64,000 bases of DNA from positions 3,324,501-3,388,500 of the forward strand of contig NZ_JAPEPB010000001.1 in the NCBI RefSeq assembly GCF_026340565.1, in the 5' to 3' direction. The position numbers were made by a program, and so were the translations under genes. The notes under the pieces are model-generated. The model made no database searches. It had not been told where the DNA came from and was given only the letters and a program-made list of their open reading frames with translations. Below, piece by piece: positions 8,480 to 18,182 of the stretch. Positions within the stretch are counted from its first letter, which is position 1. Each line of letters begins with the position of its first letter. The stretch comes from Kitasatospora sp. NBC_01287. GTDB taxonomy: Bacteria > Actinomycetota > Actinomycetes > Streptomycetales > Streptomycetaceae.

Positions 8480-9622
8480 TCAGCGCAGGCCGGTGGAGCG
8501 GCGCAGCGCCGCCTGCAGCAGCCGGTCGATCAGCTCGGGGTAGGGCACCCCGGTGGCCTCCCACATCTTCGGGTAGGCCGAGATGGGGGTGAAGCCGGGC
8601 AGCGTGTTGATCTCGTTGACCACGAAGCGCCCGTCGGTGAGCAGGAAGAAGTCGACCCGGGCCAGGCCCTCGCAGCCCAGCGCCTCGAAGGCGGCCAGCG
8701 AGAGCCGGCGGATCTCCGCGGTCTCCTCCTCGGTCAGCTTCGCCGGGATCTGCACCTCGGAGGAGTCGATGTACTTGGCCTCGAAGTCGTAGAACTCGTA
8801 GCCCTCGCCGACCAGCACCTCGGACGGCACGCTGGCGCGCGGCCCGTCCTCGTACTCCAGCACCGCGCACTCCAGCTCGCGGCCCTCCAACATCGCCTCG
8901 ACGATCACCTTCGGGTCGTGCCGGCGGGCCTCCTCGACCGCCGCGTCCAACTCGGCCAGGTCCTTGACCTTGGTGATGCCGATGCTGGAACCGGCCCGGC
9001 AGGGCTTGACGAAGACCGGCAGACCAAGCGCCGCGACCCGCTCGCGGGCGGCGGCGCGGCCCGCCTCGCTCTCCCAGTCACGCGGGCGCAGCACGGTGTA
9101 CGGGCCGATGCCGAGCCCGAAGGACTCCAGCACCCGCTTGGTGTACTCCTTGTCCATGCCGACCGAGCTGGCCAGCACGCCGGAGCCGACGTACGGCACG
9201 CCGGAGAGCTCCAGCAGACCCTGCAGCGTGCCGTCCTCGCCCCACGGGCCGTGCAGCAGCGGCAGCACCACGTCGACCTCGCCGAGCAGCTTGGGCGCGG
9301 CGCCGGGCTCGCTCCAGACCACCTCGCGCGAGACGGGGCTGGCGGGCAGCACGAGCTGGCCCTCGACGGACTCGGCGATCTGGTCCACGTCGGGCATCCG
9401 CCCGCCGGTGATGGCCATCCGGTCCGGCTCGTCGGCGACCAGCGCCCAGCGGCCCTCCTGGGTGATGCCGACCGGCAGCACCTCGTACTTGCTCCGGTCG
9501 ATCGCCCGCAGCACGCTGGCGGCGGTGACCACCGAGACACCGTGTTCGGAGGAGCGCCCGCCGAAGACGATCGCGACGCGCGGCTTGGCCGCCTGGTTCG
9601 GGGAGGTCGATTCGATGCTCAT
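8480..9622 (-). CDS. ddlA: D-alanine--D-alanine ligase
   Basis: This enzyme joins two D-alanines with ATP for the peptidoglycan stem peptide in the cytoplasm. The 380-residue ATP-grasp protein has the N-terminal VFGGRSSEHGVS motif, the glycine-rich KPCRAGSSIG loop, an omega-loop containing EAKY with the Tyr typical of D-Ala-D-Ala (not D-lactate) ligases, and the Mg-binding ending RVDFF...NEINTLPGFT. The length fits the actinobacterial type. It lies 121 nt downstream of gpsA on the same strand and may be part of the plsC-gpsA-ddlA transcript. Nothing here suggests a glycopeptide-resistance role. Confidence 0.95.
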   Translation of the reverse strand: MSIESTSPNQAAKPRVAIVFGGRSSEHGVSVVTAASVLRAIDRSKYEVLPVGITQEGRWALVADEPDRMAITGGRMPDVDQIAESVEGQLVLPASPVSREVVWSEPGAAPKLLGEVDVVLPLLHGPWGEDGTLQGLLELSGVPYVGSGVLASSVGMDKEYTKRVLESFGLGIGPYTVLRPRDWESEAGRAAARERVAALGLPVFVKPCRAGSSIGITKVKDLAELDAAVEEARRHDPKVIVEAMLEGRELECAVLEYEDGPRASVPSEVLVGEGYEFYDFEAKYIDSSEVQIPAKLTEEETAEIRRLSLAAFEALGCEGLARVDFFLLTDGRFVVNEINTLPGFTPISAYPKMWEATGVPYPELIDRLLQAALRRSTGLR

Positions 9623-9743
9623 ATCGAATCTGAGACTACCGTGCGGACCTTCCGGTTCCAGGTCGGCGCCACGGCACCGGCGATCGCCGCGGTGACCGCC
9701 GTGACCACGACCAATGCCTCGGGCCCGGCCTCGGCGCCCGGCC

Positions 9744-10742
9744 TCAGCGCTCGGACTTCGCCGACCGGCTCATCAGGTCCTTCAGCACCTGCTGGGTGGG
9801 CCGCCCGTTGTGCACCACGTCGACCACCGCCGCGACGATCGGCATGTCGACGCCGTTGCGCCGGGCCAGGTCGAGCACCGACTCGCAGGACTTGACGCCC
9901 TCGGCCGTCTGCTTGGTGGCCGCGATCACCTGCTCCAGGGTCATGCCCTTGCCCAGGTTCACGCCGAAGGTGTGGTTGCGGGAGAGCGGAGAGGAGCAGG
10001 TGGCCACCAGGTCGCCCATCCCGGCCAGGCCGGCGAAGGTGTGCGGGTCGGCGCCGAGCCGCTCGCCGAGCCGGGTGATCTCGGCCAGCCCGCGGGTCAT
10101 CAGGGTGGCCTTGGTGTTGTCGCCCAGACCCATCCCGTCGGCCATCCCGACCGCCAGGCCGATCACGTTCTTCACCGCGCCGCCCAGCTCGCAGCCGATC
10201 ACGTCGGTGTTGGTGTACGGGCGGAAGTACGGGGTGTGGCAGGCCTGCTGGAAGCGCTTGGCGACCGCCTCGTCCTCGCAGGCGACCACGCTGGCGGCCG
10301 GCTGGCGCTTGGCGATCTCCGGGGCAAGGTTGGGCCCGGAGACCACCGCGACCCGCTCCGGGCCGACGCCGGCGACCTCGCGGATCACCTCGGTCATCCG
10401 CTTGACGGTGCCCAGTTCGATGCCCTTCATCAGGCTGACCAGCACGGTCCGCGGCCCGATCAGCGGCTTCCAGGCGGCGAGGTTCTCGCGCAGCGTCTGG
10501 GAGGGCACCGCGAGCACCGCGAAGTCGGCGCCGGCCAGCGCGGCGGCGGCGTCGGTGGTGGGGCGCACCGCGTCGGGCAGCACCAGCCCTGGCAGGTACT
10601 CGGGGTTGGTGCGGGTGGCGGCGATGCGCTCGACCAGTTCCCTGCGGCGTCCCCAGAGCGCGACCTCGCAGCCGGCGTCCGCCAGGATCATCGCGAACGG
10701 GGTGCCCCAGGAGCCGGTCCCGAAGACGGCGCAGCGGGTCAT
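9744..10742 (-). CDS. gpsA: Glycerol-3-phosphate dehydrogenase (NAD(P)+)
   Basis: GpsA reduces dihydroxyacetone phosphate to sn-glycerol 3-phosphate, the backbone for phospholipids. The 332-residue protein has the N-terminal Rossmann motif [10 protein letters not shown], the SLMKGIE segment, the catalytic-lysine helix [12 protein letters not shown], and the C-terminal substrate-binding [14 protein letters not shown]. Its ATG overlaps the plsC stop by 4 nt (ATGA, 10739-10742), which indicates translational coupling. The pairing makes sense because PlsC acts downstream of the product of GpsA in phosphatidic acid synthesis. Confidence 0.96.
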   Translation of the reverse strand: MTRCAVFGTGSWGTPFAMILADAGCEVALWGRRRELVERIAATRTNPEYLPGLVLPDAVRPTTDAAAALAGADFAVLAVPSQTLRENLAAWKPLIGPRTVLVSLMKGIELGTVKRMTEVIREVAGVGPERVAVVSGPNLAPEIAKRQPAASVVACEDEAVAKRFQQACHTPYFRPYTNTDVIGCELGGAVKNVIGLAVGMADGMGLGDNTKATLMTRGLAEITRLGERLGADPHTFAGLAGMGDLVATCSSPLSRNHTFGVNLGKGMTLEQVIAATKQTAEGVKSCESVLDLARRNGVDMPIVAAVVDVVHNGRPTQQVLKDLMSRSAKSER

Positions 10743-11614
10743 CGGTCGGCCTCCGTGCTGTTGTTCTCAGTGCTGTCGTTCTCAGTGCTGTCGTTCTCGG
10801 CACTGTCGTTCTCTGTGCTGTCGTTCTCGGCGCCGCGGTTCCTTGCGCTGCGGTTCTTCGCGATCCGGGCCCGGCGCAGGTCGAAGCGCTCGGCGGGCGG
10901 CTGTTCGCCGCGGATCTGCGCGAGCACCTCGGTGATCGCGTCCATGATGTCCTCGGTGGCCTCGCGCAGCACCTGGCTGGTCAGTTCCTTGCCCTGATAG
11001 CGGCTCAGGTCGACCGGCGGCCCGGCCGCCACCACCACCTTCTTGCGCGGGAAGAGGCTCACCTTGGCCGGTCGGCCGCCCAGCCCCTTGCCGTACGGCG
11101 GGACGATCTCGTGCGCCCCCCAGTGCGCCACCGGGATCACCGGCGCACCGGTCATCAGCGCCACCCGGGCGGCGCCGCTCTTGCCGGTCATCGGCCACAG
11201 CTGCGGATCGCGGGTGATGGTCCCCTCCGGGTAGAACTGCACCACCTGGCCGTTGTCGATGGCCTCGATCGCGGCCCGGAAGGCGTGCGCGGCGTCGGTC
11301 GAGTCGCGGTAGACCGGGATCTGCCCGGTCTTGCGCAGCATGAAGCCGATGAAGGGCACCTTGAAGAGCGAGGACTTGCCCAGGATCCGCGGCGGCCGAC
11401 CGCTGTTGTACTGGAAGTGGGCGTAGACCACCGGGTCGATCACCGAGTTGTGGTTCACCACCGTCAGGAAGCCCCCCTTTTCGGGGAAGTTCTCCCAACC
11501 GTGCCACTCGGGCTTCACCAGTGCGGTCGTCACCGGCTTCACCAGGACCGCGGCGAAGCGGTACCAGATTCCGTAGTCGGCGTTGCCGAAACTGGCGTAC
11601 GAGCGGCGGGCCAC
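10739..11614 (-). CDS. plsC: 1-acyl-sn-glycerol-3-phosphate acyltransferase (PlsC family)
   Basis: PlsC-type enzymes acylate lysophosphatidate at the membrane. The 291-residue protein carries acyltransferase motif I as NHNSVID (HX4D), a PVYRDS block, motif III FYPEGTI, and VIPVAHWG. The last 30 or so residues are a low-complexity tail repeating [10 protein letters not shown], encoded by 15-nt tandem repeats (about 10750-10830). That tail is unlike the rest of the family. The GTG at 11614 is supported by GGAGG 7 nt upstream, and the longer reading to 11668 lacks a site. It is coupled to gpsA by a 4-nt overlap. Confidence 0.9.
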   Translation of the reverse strand: MARRSYASFGNADYGIWYRFAAVLVKPVTTALVKPEWHGWENFPEKGGFLTVVNHNSVIDPVVYAHFQYNSGRPPRILGKSSLFKVPFIGFMLRKTGQIPVYRDSTDAAHAFRAAIEAIDNGQVVQFYPEGTITRDPQLWPMTGKSGAARVALMTGAPVIPVAHWGAHEIVPPYGKGLGGRPAKVSLFPRKKVVVAAGPPVDLSRYQGKELTSQVLREATEDIMDAITEVLAQIRGEQPPAERFDLRRARIAKNRSARNRGAENDSTENDSAENDSTENDSTENNSTEADR

Positions 11615-11839
11615 CCCAGGTCCTCCATCGTGTCGCGCGGCACACGGGGTGCCGCAGCCGAAGTCCATCGCATGATCGCATCCTGGTCCGCCCGACGTGG
11701 CGGGTCCGGGAAACCCTGGTCATCCTCGCCGGGCGGAGAGGCCGTGTCGAGCAGGGCCGGGTGCGGGTCGGCGCCGAGTGACCAATCGCACGCCACCGTC
11801 CGGGGGTGCTCTGGCGGAGCCTGACGGACCGACGCGAGA

Positions 11840-12580
11840 ATGGCGTGGATGACCCAGCACACCGTACGCCCCCTTTCCCCCGCCGCGCGGGGTCGGTCGG
11901 CCGCCTGGAGCCTGGTGCTGCCGCTCAAGCAGCTGGCGCGGGCCAAGAGCCGGCTCCACCCGTACGCCGGGGCGCGCCGGCCCGAACTGGCACTGGCCTT
12001 CGCCCTGGACACGGTGACCGCGGCACTGGAATGCCCGGTGGTGGCGCAGGTGCTGGTGGTCTCCCGGGACCCGCTGGCCGGGGCCCGACTGGCGGCGCTC
12101 GGCGCGGTGCTGGTCGACGACGAGCCCGAGGGGCCCGACCCGGCCGAGCGGATCGACCCGGCCCGGCGGGCCGGGCAGCCCACCGCCGACGGCCTCAACC
12201 CCGCGCTGGCGCACGGCGCGGCGCACGCGCGGCGGCTGCGCCCCGGCGCGCCCCTGGCCGCGCTCTCTGCCGACCTGCCGGCGCTGCGCCCGGCCGAACT
12301 CGCCCGGGTGCTGGCGGCGGTGCCCGACGGGGCGCGCGCCTTCCTGGCGGACACCCCGGGGATCGGCACCACCCTGCTGGCCTGCGCCGCCGGACAGCCG
12401 CTGCGCCCGGCCTTCGGCGGCGCCTCGCGGCAGCGGCACGCGGCCGGCGGCGCGCTCGAACTCGCGCTGACCGACGTGCCCTCGGTGCGCCGGGACGTGG
12501 ACACCGCCGCCGACCTGGCCCAGGCGCTGGCGCTCGGGGTGGGCCCGCACACCAGGGCGGTGGCGGCCGCACTGGTCTGA
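11840..12580 (+). CDS. cofC: Phospholactate/phosphoenolpyruvate guanylyltransferase (F420 synthesis)
   Basis: CofC/FbiD activates 2-phospholactate or phosphoenolpyruvate with GTP, supplying the side chain of the deazaflavin cofactor F420. The 246-residue product has the nucleotidyltransferase start LVLPLKQLARAKSRL, a central LSADLPALRP with the metal-binding Asp, and the C-terminal RRDVDTAADL. The first about 20 residues before the conserved core are variable. No Shine-Dalgarno sequence precedes either ATG (11840 or 11849). A GAGAAT hexamer sits 7 nt before 11849, so a leaderless start there is possible. It is divergent from plsC. No other F420 gene is in the window. Confidence 0.88.
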   Translation: MAWMTQHTVRPLSPAARGRSAAWSLVLPLKQLARAKSRLHPYAGARRPELALAFALDTVTAALECPVVAQVLVVSRDPLAGARLAALGAVLVDDEPEGPDPAERIDPARRAGQPTADGLNPALAHGAAHARRLRPGAPLAALSADLPALRPAELARVLAAVPDGARAFLADTPGIGTTLLACAAGQPLRPAFGGASRQRHAAGGALELALTDVPSVRRDVDTAADLAQALALGVGPHTRAVAAALV

Positions 12581-12660
12581 GAGGGCCGCGCCGGCCCGAG
12601 CGGGTCGCGCTGCGCCGAGACGGTCGCCGGCCGGCGACCGGGCCGCTCTATGCTGCTGGC

Positions 12661-12879
12661 ATGCAGGCCACCGCGTTCACCTTCGACCCCGCCACCCGGG
12701 CCGGCTCCGTGCTGCTCGACGACGGCACCCCGGTGCCCTTCGACGCGGCCGCCTTCGATGCCGGCGGGTTGCTCCTGCTGCGCCCCGGGCAGCGGGTGCG
12801 GATCCGCACCGAGGGCAGCGGCGAGCAGCGGCGGGTGGTCTTCGTGACCCTCCAGACCTTTCCCGACCCGGGGAACTGA
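12661..12879 (+). CDS. Small cold-shock-domain-like protein
   Basis: The 72-residue protein reads as a compact beta-barrel: FDPATRAGSVLLDDGTPVPF, then LRPGQRVRIRTEG, ending RVVFVTLQTF. This pattern resembles the cold-shock OB fold, although the canonical RNP1/RNP2 aromatic motifs are weak, so nucleic acid binding is only a suggestion. There is no ribosome-binding site. A TATGCT hexamer ends 6 nt before the ATG, which fits a leaderless mRNA. It follows cofC by 80 nt on the same strand and is closed by a strong hairpin. Confidence 0.75.
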   Translation: MQATAFTFDPATRAGSVLLDDGTPVPFDAAAFDAGGLLLLRPGQRVRIRTEGSGEQRRVVFVTLQTFPDPGN

Positions 12880-12908
12880 GCCCGCGTCAGCGCACGCGCC
12901 GACAACGA

Positions 12909-12953
12909 AGCCGCGGCGGCCCGCCCCCGGAAAAGGGGCGGGCCGCCGCGGCT
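12909..12953. terminator. Hairpin terminator between cold-shock-like gene and hup
   Basis: A GC-rich stem of about 19 bp (AGCCGCGGCGGCCCGCCCC paired with its complement) with a short purine loop lies between two convergent genes. There is no clear T-tract. It probably works for both strands. Confidence 0.75.
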
Positions 12954-13025
12954 GTGCGCGGTCCTGACGGACCGCCAGATGACCCTGGATGCGGGCCGGA
13001 CGCTGTCCGGGCCGCGCCGACGCGA

Positions 13026-13694
13026 CTACTTCGCGGCGGTCTTGCGGGCCGTGGTCTTGCGGGTGGCGGTCTTCTTCGCCGGAGCGGTCTTCTTCGCAGC
13101 CGTGGTCTTGGCGGCGGCCGCCTTGGCCGTGGTGGTCTTCTTCGCCGCGGTGGTCTTGGCGGGCGCCGCCTTCTTGGCAGCCGCGGTGGTCTTCTTCACC
13201 GCGGCCGCCTTGGTGGCGGTGGTCGCCTTCTTCGCGGCCGCCCTGGTGGTGGTGGCGGTCGCCTTCTTCGCGGCGGTCTTCTTGACCGGAGCAGCCTCGG
13301 CGGCAGCGGCGGAGCGCTTGCTGGCCGCGCGCTTGACGGCGGCGGTGGTGCCGCTCTTGCCCGGGGTCAGCGAGCCCTTGGGGGCCTTCTTGACCGAGGG
13401 GCCGTCCTTCGGCAGCTTCTTGCTGCCGCTGACCAGGTCCTTGAAGCCCTGACCGGGACGGAAGCGGGGAACCGAGGTCTTCTTGACCTTGACCCGCTCA
13501 CCGGTCTGGGGGTTGCGGGCGAAGCGCGCGGAGCGCTCCACCTTCTCGAAGGTGCCGAAACCGGTGACCGACACCCGGTCACCGGCCACAACGGCACGCA
13601 CCATGGTGTCGAGCACTGCGTCGACAGCCTCTGCGGCAGCCTTGCGACCACCCAGCTGCTCGGCCACCGCTTCGACAAGCTGAGCCTTGTTCAC
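13026..13694 (-). CDS. hup: Histone-like HU protein with lysine-rich tail (HupS type)
   Basis: This nucleoid protein bends and compacts DNA. In Streptomyces the long form is associated with spore nucleoids. The 222-residue product begins MNKAQLVEAVAEQLGG. The HU fold occupies about residues 1-95, with the DNA-arm signature GFGTFEKVERSARFARNPQTG. A tail of about 120 residues made of KKTAAKK / KATTATK repeats resembles eukaryotic H1. I chose the GTG at 13694 because the HU fold starts there and GAAGGGGA lies just upstream. The longer reading to 13739 would overlap the predicted promoter. Confidence 0.95.
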   Translation of the reverse strand: MNKAQLVEAVAEQLGGRKAAAEAVDAVLDTMVRAVVAGDRVSVTGFGTFEKVERSARFARNPQTGERVKVKKTSVPRFRPGQGFKDLVSGSKKLPKDGPSVKKAPKGSLTPGKSGTTAAVKRAASKRSAAAAEAAPVKKTAAKKATATTTRAAAKKATTATKAAAVKKTTAAAKKAAPAKTTAAKKTTTAKAAAAKTTAAKKTAPAKKTATRKTTARKTAAK

Positions 13695-13744
13695 GTCTTC
13701 CCCTTCAGAAACGGGCGCCGGATGATTCCATCCGTTCAATTCGC

Positions 13745-13773
13745 ACGTTAGGCATGTATTTGCGGACTTTCAA
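13745..13773 (-). promoter_or_regulatory. hup promoter (-35 TTGAAA, -10 TAACGT)
   Basis: On the minus strand TTGAAA (13773-13768) and TAACGT (13750-13745) are separated by exactly 17 nt, in an AT-rich pocket. Transcription would start near 13738 and give a leader of about 45 nt before the hup GTG. Confidence 0.6.
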
Positions 13774-13827
13774 TTACCAAACGCGCGAATCACCCTAGTG
13801 TCGCAATGGATTTGCGCGTCTGCGACC

Positions 13828-14175
13828 TCAGCCGAGGGGTGGGCGCCCCTCGTCGAGGTCCTGCACAAAGCGACTCAACCGCCGTGCCGCCGCCGGGAGA
13901 TCGCGCTTGGCGGTCTCGGTGACGATCAACAGCTGCCGGGTCAGAGCGGTCTTTGCCTCAGCGGACACGTGCAGCGCGTGGACGCGCGCGTGAGCCTGCT
14001 TCAACCGCTCTGCGACAAGGGCGTAGAGCGCCGCGACTTCCGGGTCGTCCGGTCCCTCAGCTGCTGAGGTCTCGACGTCCGGCCGATCGTCAATTCGACT
14101 CTCGGCATCCCGGGCCACGAACTCCGTCGACGCGGGATCGCAGCCCGCGTACGGAGGTTCATGGTGCCGGTGCAT
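13828..14175 (-). CDS. Hypothetical helical protein, 115 aa
   Basis: I do not recognise a named family. From the ATG at 14175 the protein has a His- and Asp/Glu-rich disordered N-terminus (MHRHHEPPYAG...) of about 45 residues. Two amphipathic helices follow (ALYALVAERLKQAHARVHAL and TALTRQLLIVTETAKRDLPA), ending in RFVQDLDEGRPPLG. There is no signal peptide or membrane segment. A protein of this kind sits between hupS and leuD in related genomes, as I recall. A CACAAT hexamer lies 6 nt upstream of the start, so it may be translated from a leaderless message. Confidence 0.65.
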   Translation of the reverse strand: MHRHHEPPYAGCDPASTEFVARDAESRIDDRPDVETSAAEGPDDPEVAALYALVAERLKQAHARVHALHVSAEAKTALTRQLLIVTETAKRDLPAAARRLSRFVQDLDEGRPPLG

Positions 14176-14302
14176 GCCTTGATTGTGCCATCCGTTCGGA
14201 GTTGCGACGCGTCGGCCCCGTCTTCCGGCAAATCCGGGGCCGGTATCTCGCCGTGTCTCACGCGCTGTCAGGACGGAACTCCCCCCCGCGACGAACCCCC
14301 GA

Positions 14303-14346
14303 CGAACGATGGCCCACCCCCCGGCAAGGGGGCGGGCCATCGTTCG
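14303..14346 (-). terminator. Terminator of the leuCD operon
   Basis: A near-perfect 18-19 bp stem (CGAACGATGGCCCGCCCCC and its complement) with a short loop lies 31 nt beyond the leuD stop. Confidence 0.8.
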
Positions 14347-14377
14347 CGGGCAGGTATCGGGCAGGTATTGAGAGGGG

Positions 14378-14974
14378 TCAGGCGACCGGCTGGGTGCGCG
14401 GCTTGAAGGCCGGCCGGCCGGCCTCGAAGGCGGTGATGTCATCAGCGTTCCGCAGAGTGATGCTGATGTCGTCCAGGCCGTTGAGCAGCCGCCAACGCAC
14501 GTTCTCGTCCAGCTCGAACGCGGCGGTGACGCCCTCGGCGCGCACCTCGCGGGCCTGCAGGTCGACGGTGATCTCGGCCTTCGGATCGGCCTCGGTCAGC
14601 GCCCAGAGCCGCTCCACCGTCTGCTGCGGCAGAACCACCGTGAGCAGCCCGTTCTTCAGCGAGTTCCCACGGAAGATATCGGCGAAGCGGGAGGAGATCA
14701 CGGCCTGGAAGCCGTAGTTCTGCAAGGCCCAGACCGCGTGCTCGCGCGACGATCCGGTACCGAACTCGGGACCGGCCACCAGGACCGAGGCCCCCTGCCG
14801 CTCGGGCTGGTTGAGGATGAACGACTCGTCCTTGCGCCAGGCTTCGAAGAGTCCGCCCTCGAAACCCGAGCGAGTGACCTTCTTGAGCCAATGGGCGGGG
14901 ATGATCTGGTCGGTGTCGACGTTGCTGCGGCGCAGCGGGACGGCCCGGCCGGTGTGGGTGGTGAACTTCTCCAT
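14378..14974 (-). CDS. leuD: 3-isopropylmalate dehydratase small subunit
   Basis: LeuD forms the swivelling domain of isopropylmalate isomerase and pairs with LeuC in leucine synthesis. The 198-residue protein contains [15 protein letters not shown] near the N-terminus, the substrate-loop segment [17 protein letters not shown], and [17 protein letters not shown]. The ATG at 14974 has GGAGG 10 nt upstream and lies only 5 nt after the leuC stop, so the two subunits are translated from one message. The expression of this pair is expected to be controlled by the divergent regulator NdgR. Confidence 0.97.
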   Translation of the reverse strand: MEKFTTHTGRAVPLRRSNVDTDQIIPAHWLKKVTRSGFEGGLFEAWRKDESFILNQPERQGASVLVAGPEFGTGSSREHAVWALQNYGFQAVISSRFADIFRGNSLKNGLLTVVLPQQTVERLWALTEADPKAEITVDLQAREVRAEGVTAAFELDENVRWRLLNGLDDISITLRNADDITAFEAGRPAFKPRTQPVA

Positions 14975-14979
14975 CGGAC

Positions 14980-16404
<1,425 letters not shown>

Positions 16405-16520
16405 CGCGTTCCCTCCAGCCGGCCGCTCTGCCGGCCTGATCGTGTCGTTGGGGTGCCCGCTCCCGGAGTGTCGATCCGGGCTGCTCCACCCAGGGTGGCG
16501 CTTTTCTCGGCGGATTGAAC

Positions 16521-16549
16521 TTGCGTCTCGCCCACTGAGACTGCAGTAT
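16521..16549 (+). promoter_or_regulatory. ndgR promoter with inverted repeat in the spacer
   Basis: TTGCGT (16521-16526) and CAGTAT (16544-16549) are 17 nt apart, and the ndgR ATG begins 7 nt after the -10, so the mRNA is predicted to be leaderless. The spacer contains the inverted repeat GTCTC (16525-16529) / GAGAC (16537-16541), a likely operator for NdgR. Binding there would block its own promoter, and perhaps also that of leuC. Confidence 0.55.
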
Positions 16550-16555
16550 CGACGT

Positions 16556-17269
16556 ATGGACAACACTAGCGGCGTCGGCGTTCTCGACAAGGCCGCTCTG
16601 GTGCTCAGCGCACTGGAGTCGGGCCCCGCCACGTTGGCGGGGCTGGTCGCCGCCACCGGCTTGGCGCGGCCCACGGCCCACCGACTCGCCGTCGCACTCG
16701 AACACCACCGCCTGGTCACCAGGGACATGCAGGGCCGTTTCATCCTCGGCCCCCGACTTGCCGAACTCTCCGCCGCGGCGGGCGAGGACCGGCTGCTCGC
16801 CACCGCGGGCCCGGTCCTGACCCACCTGCGCGACGTCACCGGCGAGAGCGCACAGCTCTACCGCCGGCAGGGCGAGATGCGGATCTGCGTCGCCGCCGCC
16901 GAGCGGCTCTCCGGCCTGCGGGACACCGTCCCGGTCGGCAGCACCCTGCCGATGAAGGCCGGCTCGGCCGCCCAGGTCCTGCTCGCCTGGGAGGAGCCCG
17001 AACGGCTCCACCGGGGCCTGCAGGGCGCCCGCTTCACCGCCACCGCGCTGAGCGGCGTCCGGCGGCGCGGTTGGGCCCAGTCGATCGGCGAGCGGGAGCC
17101 GGGCGTCGCGTCCGTCTCCGCGCCGGTCCGCGGGCCCTCCAACCGCGTGGTGGCCGCGGTCTCCGTCTCCGGCCCCATCGAGCGGCTCACCCGCCACCCC
17201 GGGCGACTGCACGCCCAGGCCATCATCGAGGCCGCCAACCGGCTCACCGACGCGCTGCGCCGGGGCTGA
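16556..17269 (+). CDS. ndgR: IclR-family regulator of leucine genes (NdgR/AreB type)
   Basis: NdgR is an IclR-type transcription factor that controls leuCD and other amino acid and antibiotic-related genes in Streptomyces. The 237-residue protein has an N-terminal winged helix-turn-helix ([25 protein letters not shown], about residues 27-51). An IclR effector-binding domain follows, including [20 protein letters not shown] and [21 protein letters not shown]. It is divergent from leuCD, the classic arrangement for a regulator and its target. The start ATG at 16556 has no Shine-Dalgarno sequence and directly follows a well-spaced promoter. Confidence 0.92.
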   Translation: MDNTSGVGVLDKAALVLSALESGPATLAGLVAATGLARPTAHRLAVALEHHRLVTRDMQGRFILGPRLAELSAAAGEDRLLATAGPVLTHLRDVTGESAQLYRRQGEMRICVAAAERLSGLRDTVPVGSTLPMKAGSAAQVLLAWEEPERLHRGLQGARFTATALSGVRRRGWAQSIGEREPGVASVSAPVRGPSNRVVAAVSVSGPIERLTRHPGRLHAQAIIEAANRLTDALRRG

Positions 17270-17299
17270 CCCCCCGCCCGGAGAAGCCGCCGACCCGAA

Positions 17300-17334
17300 G
17301 GGCCGCGCACCAGGATCTGGTGCGCGGCCCGTTT
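17300..17334 (+). terminator. ndgR terminator
   Basis: A 14-bp perfect stem (GGGCCGCGCACCAG and its complement) with a GAT loop is followed by GTTTG. It lies 30 nt after the ndgR stop. Confidence 0.8.
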
Positions 17335-17362
17335 GCCGTCGCCTCTTCGTCGGCACCGGCGG

Positions 17363-17394
17363 GAAAACGAAAAAGCCCCCGGATCACCGGGGGC
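17363..17394 (-). terminator. Terminator of the tRNA cluster
   Basis: On the minus strand an 8-9 bp GC stem (GCCCCCGG with a short loop) is followed by TTTTTCGTTTT. It lies just downstream of the last tRNA-Gln gene. Confidence 0.85.
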
Positions 17395-17418
17395 CCACCT
17401 GTCGTGCAAACCTGCTAC

Positions 17419-17493
17419 TGGCTGGGGTACCAGGACTCGAACCTAGACTAAATGAACCAGAATCACTCGTGCTGCCAATTACACCATACCCCA
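17419..17493 (-). tRNA. tRNA-Gln (anticodon CTG)
   Basis: The 75-nt gene folds as a cloverleaf: acceptor stem TGGGGTA/TACCCCA, anticodon loop GATTCTGGTTC with anticodon CTG, and T-arm GGTTCGAGTCC. The 3' CCA is encoded. It is the promoter-distal member of a five-tRNA cluster. In this lineage tRNA-Gln is expected to be charged with Glu by GltX and then amidated by GatCAB. Confidence 0.95.
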
Positions 17494-17537
17494 ACAGCGG
17501 TCAAGCCGATGGCTGGTAGACCATCGGCCGAACTGCC

Positions 17538-17613
17538 TGGTACCCCCGACCGGATTCGAACCGGCGCTACTGCCGTGAGAGGGCAGCGTGCTAGGCCGCT
17601 ACACAACGGGGGC
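17538..17613 (-). tRNA. tRNA-Glu (anticodon CTC), copy 1
   Basis: The 76-nt cloverleaf has acceptor stem GCCCCCG/CGGGGGT, anticodon loop CTCTCAC (anticodon CTC) and T-loop GGTTCGAATCC. CCA is encoded. The body is identical to the next two copies. Confidence 0.95.
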
Positions 17614-17679
17614 AAACTGGCGATCCAGCTTCGCCGCCTCCGGGCAATGGAGCATCCGGATGGTGGCTGGTGAAGGATC

Positions 17680-17755
17680 TGGTACCCCCGACCGGATTCG
17701 AACCGGCGCTACTGCCGTGAGAGGGCAGCGTGCTAGGCCGCTACACAACGGGGGC
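17680..17755 (-). tRNA. tRNA-Glu (anticodon CTC), copy 2
   Basis: Same 73-nt body as copy 1, with CCA encoded. It is separated from copy 1 by a 66-nt spacer that is not repeated. Confidence 0.95.
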
Positions 17756-17782
17756 TCCTGCTATGCGTTTATCCGCACTGCG

Positions 17783-17855
17783 TACCCCCGACCGGATTCG
17801 AACCGGCGCTACTGCCGTGAGAGGGCAGCGTGCTAGGCCGCTACACAACGGGGGC
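17783..17855 (-). tRNA. tRNA-Glu (anticodon CTC), copy 3, no encoded CCA
   Basis: The body is identical to the other two copies, but the discriminator A is followed by CGC instead of CCA. This copy therefore needs the CCA-adding enzyme. Confidence 0.94.
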
Positions 17856-17898
17856 TTGTCCTGCAGGTACTGCTCGTACCGCTACTACTCGTACTGCG

Positions 17899-17970
17899 CT
17901 GGGGTACCAGGACTCGAACCTAGACTAAATGAACCAGAATCACTCGTGCTGCCAATTACACCATACCCCA
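17899..17970 (-). tRNA. tRNA-Gln (anticodon CTG), copy 2, no encoded CCA
   Basis: The 72-nt body equals the first tRNA-Gln, but the 3' end continues CGC rather than CCA. It is the first gene of the cluster in the direction of transcription. Confidence 0.94.
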
Positions 17971-18134
17971 TCAGAACGCAACCCCTTGAGAGAGGTCTTG
18001 CTCGATGATCGCGCCGGGCCGATCGGTGGTTCTCGGTGAGGCTTCTGGTCCCTCGCCGGTGCCCTCCCGGGCGGCGCAGAAAGAACATTACCCGACGCCT
18101 GGCCCCGCTCCAAAATCGATAACCGCAGGCCCGG

Positions 18135-18177
18135 CGTCGGGCCTGGTCACAGCGGCTCGCCGTGACCAGGCCCGACG
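18135..18177 (-). terminator. gltX terminator
   Basis: A perfect 16-bp stem (CGTCGGGCCTGGTCAC and its complement) with an 11-nt loop starts 6 nt after the gltX stop. Confidence 0.85.
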
Positions 18178-18182
18178 GGCTG

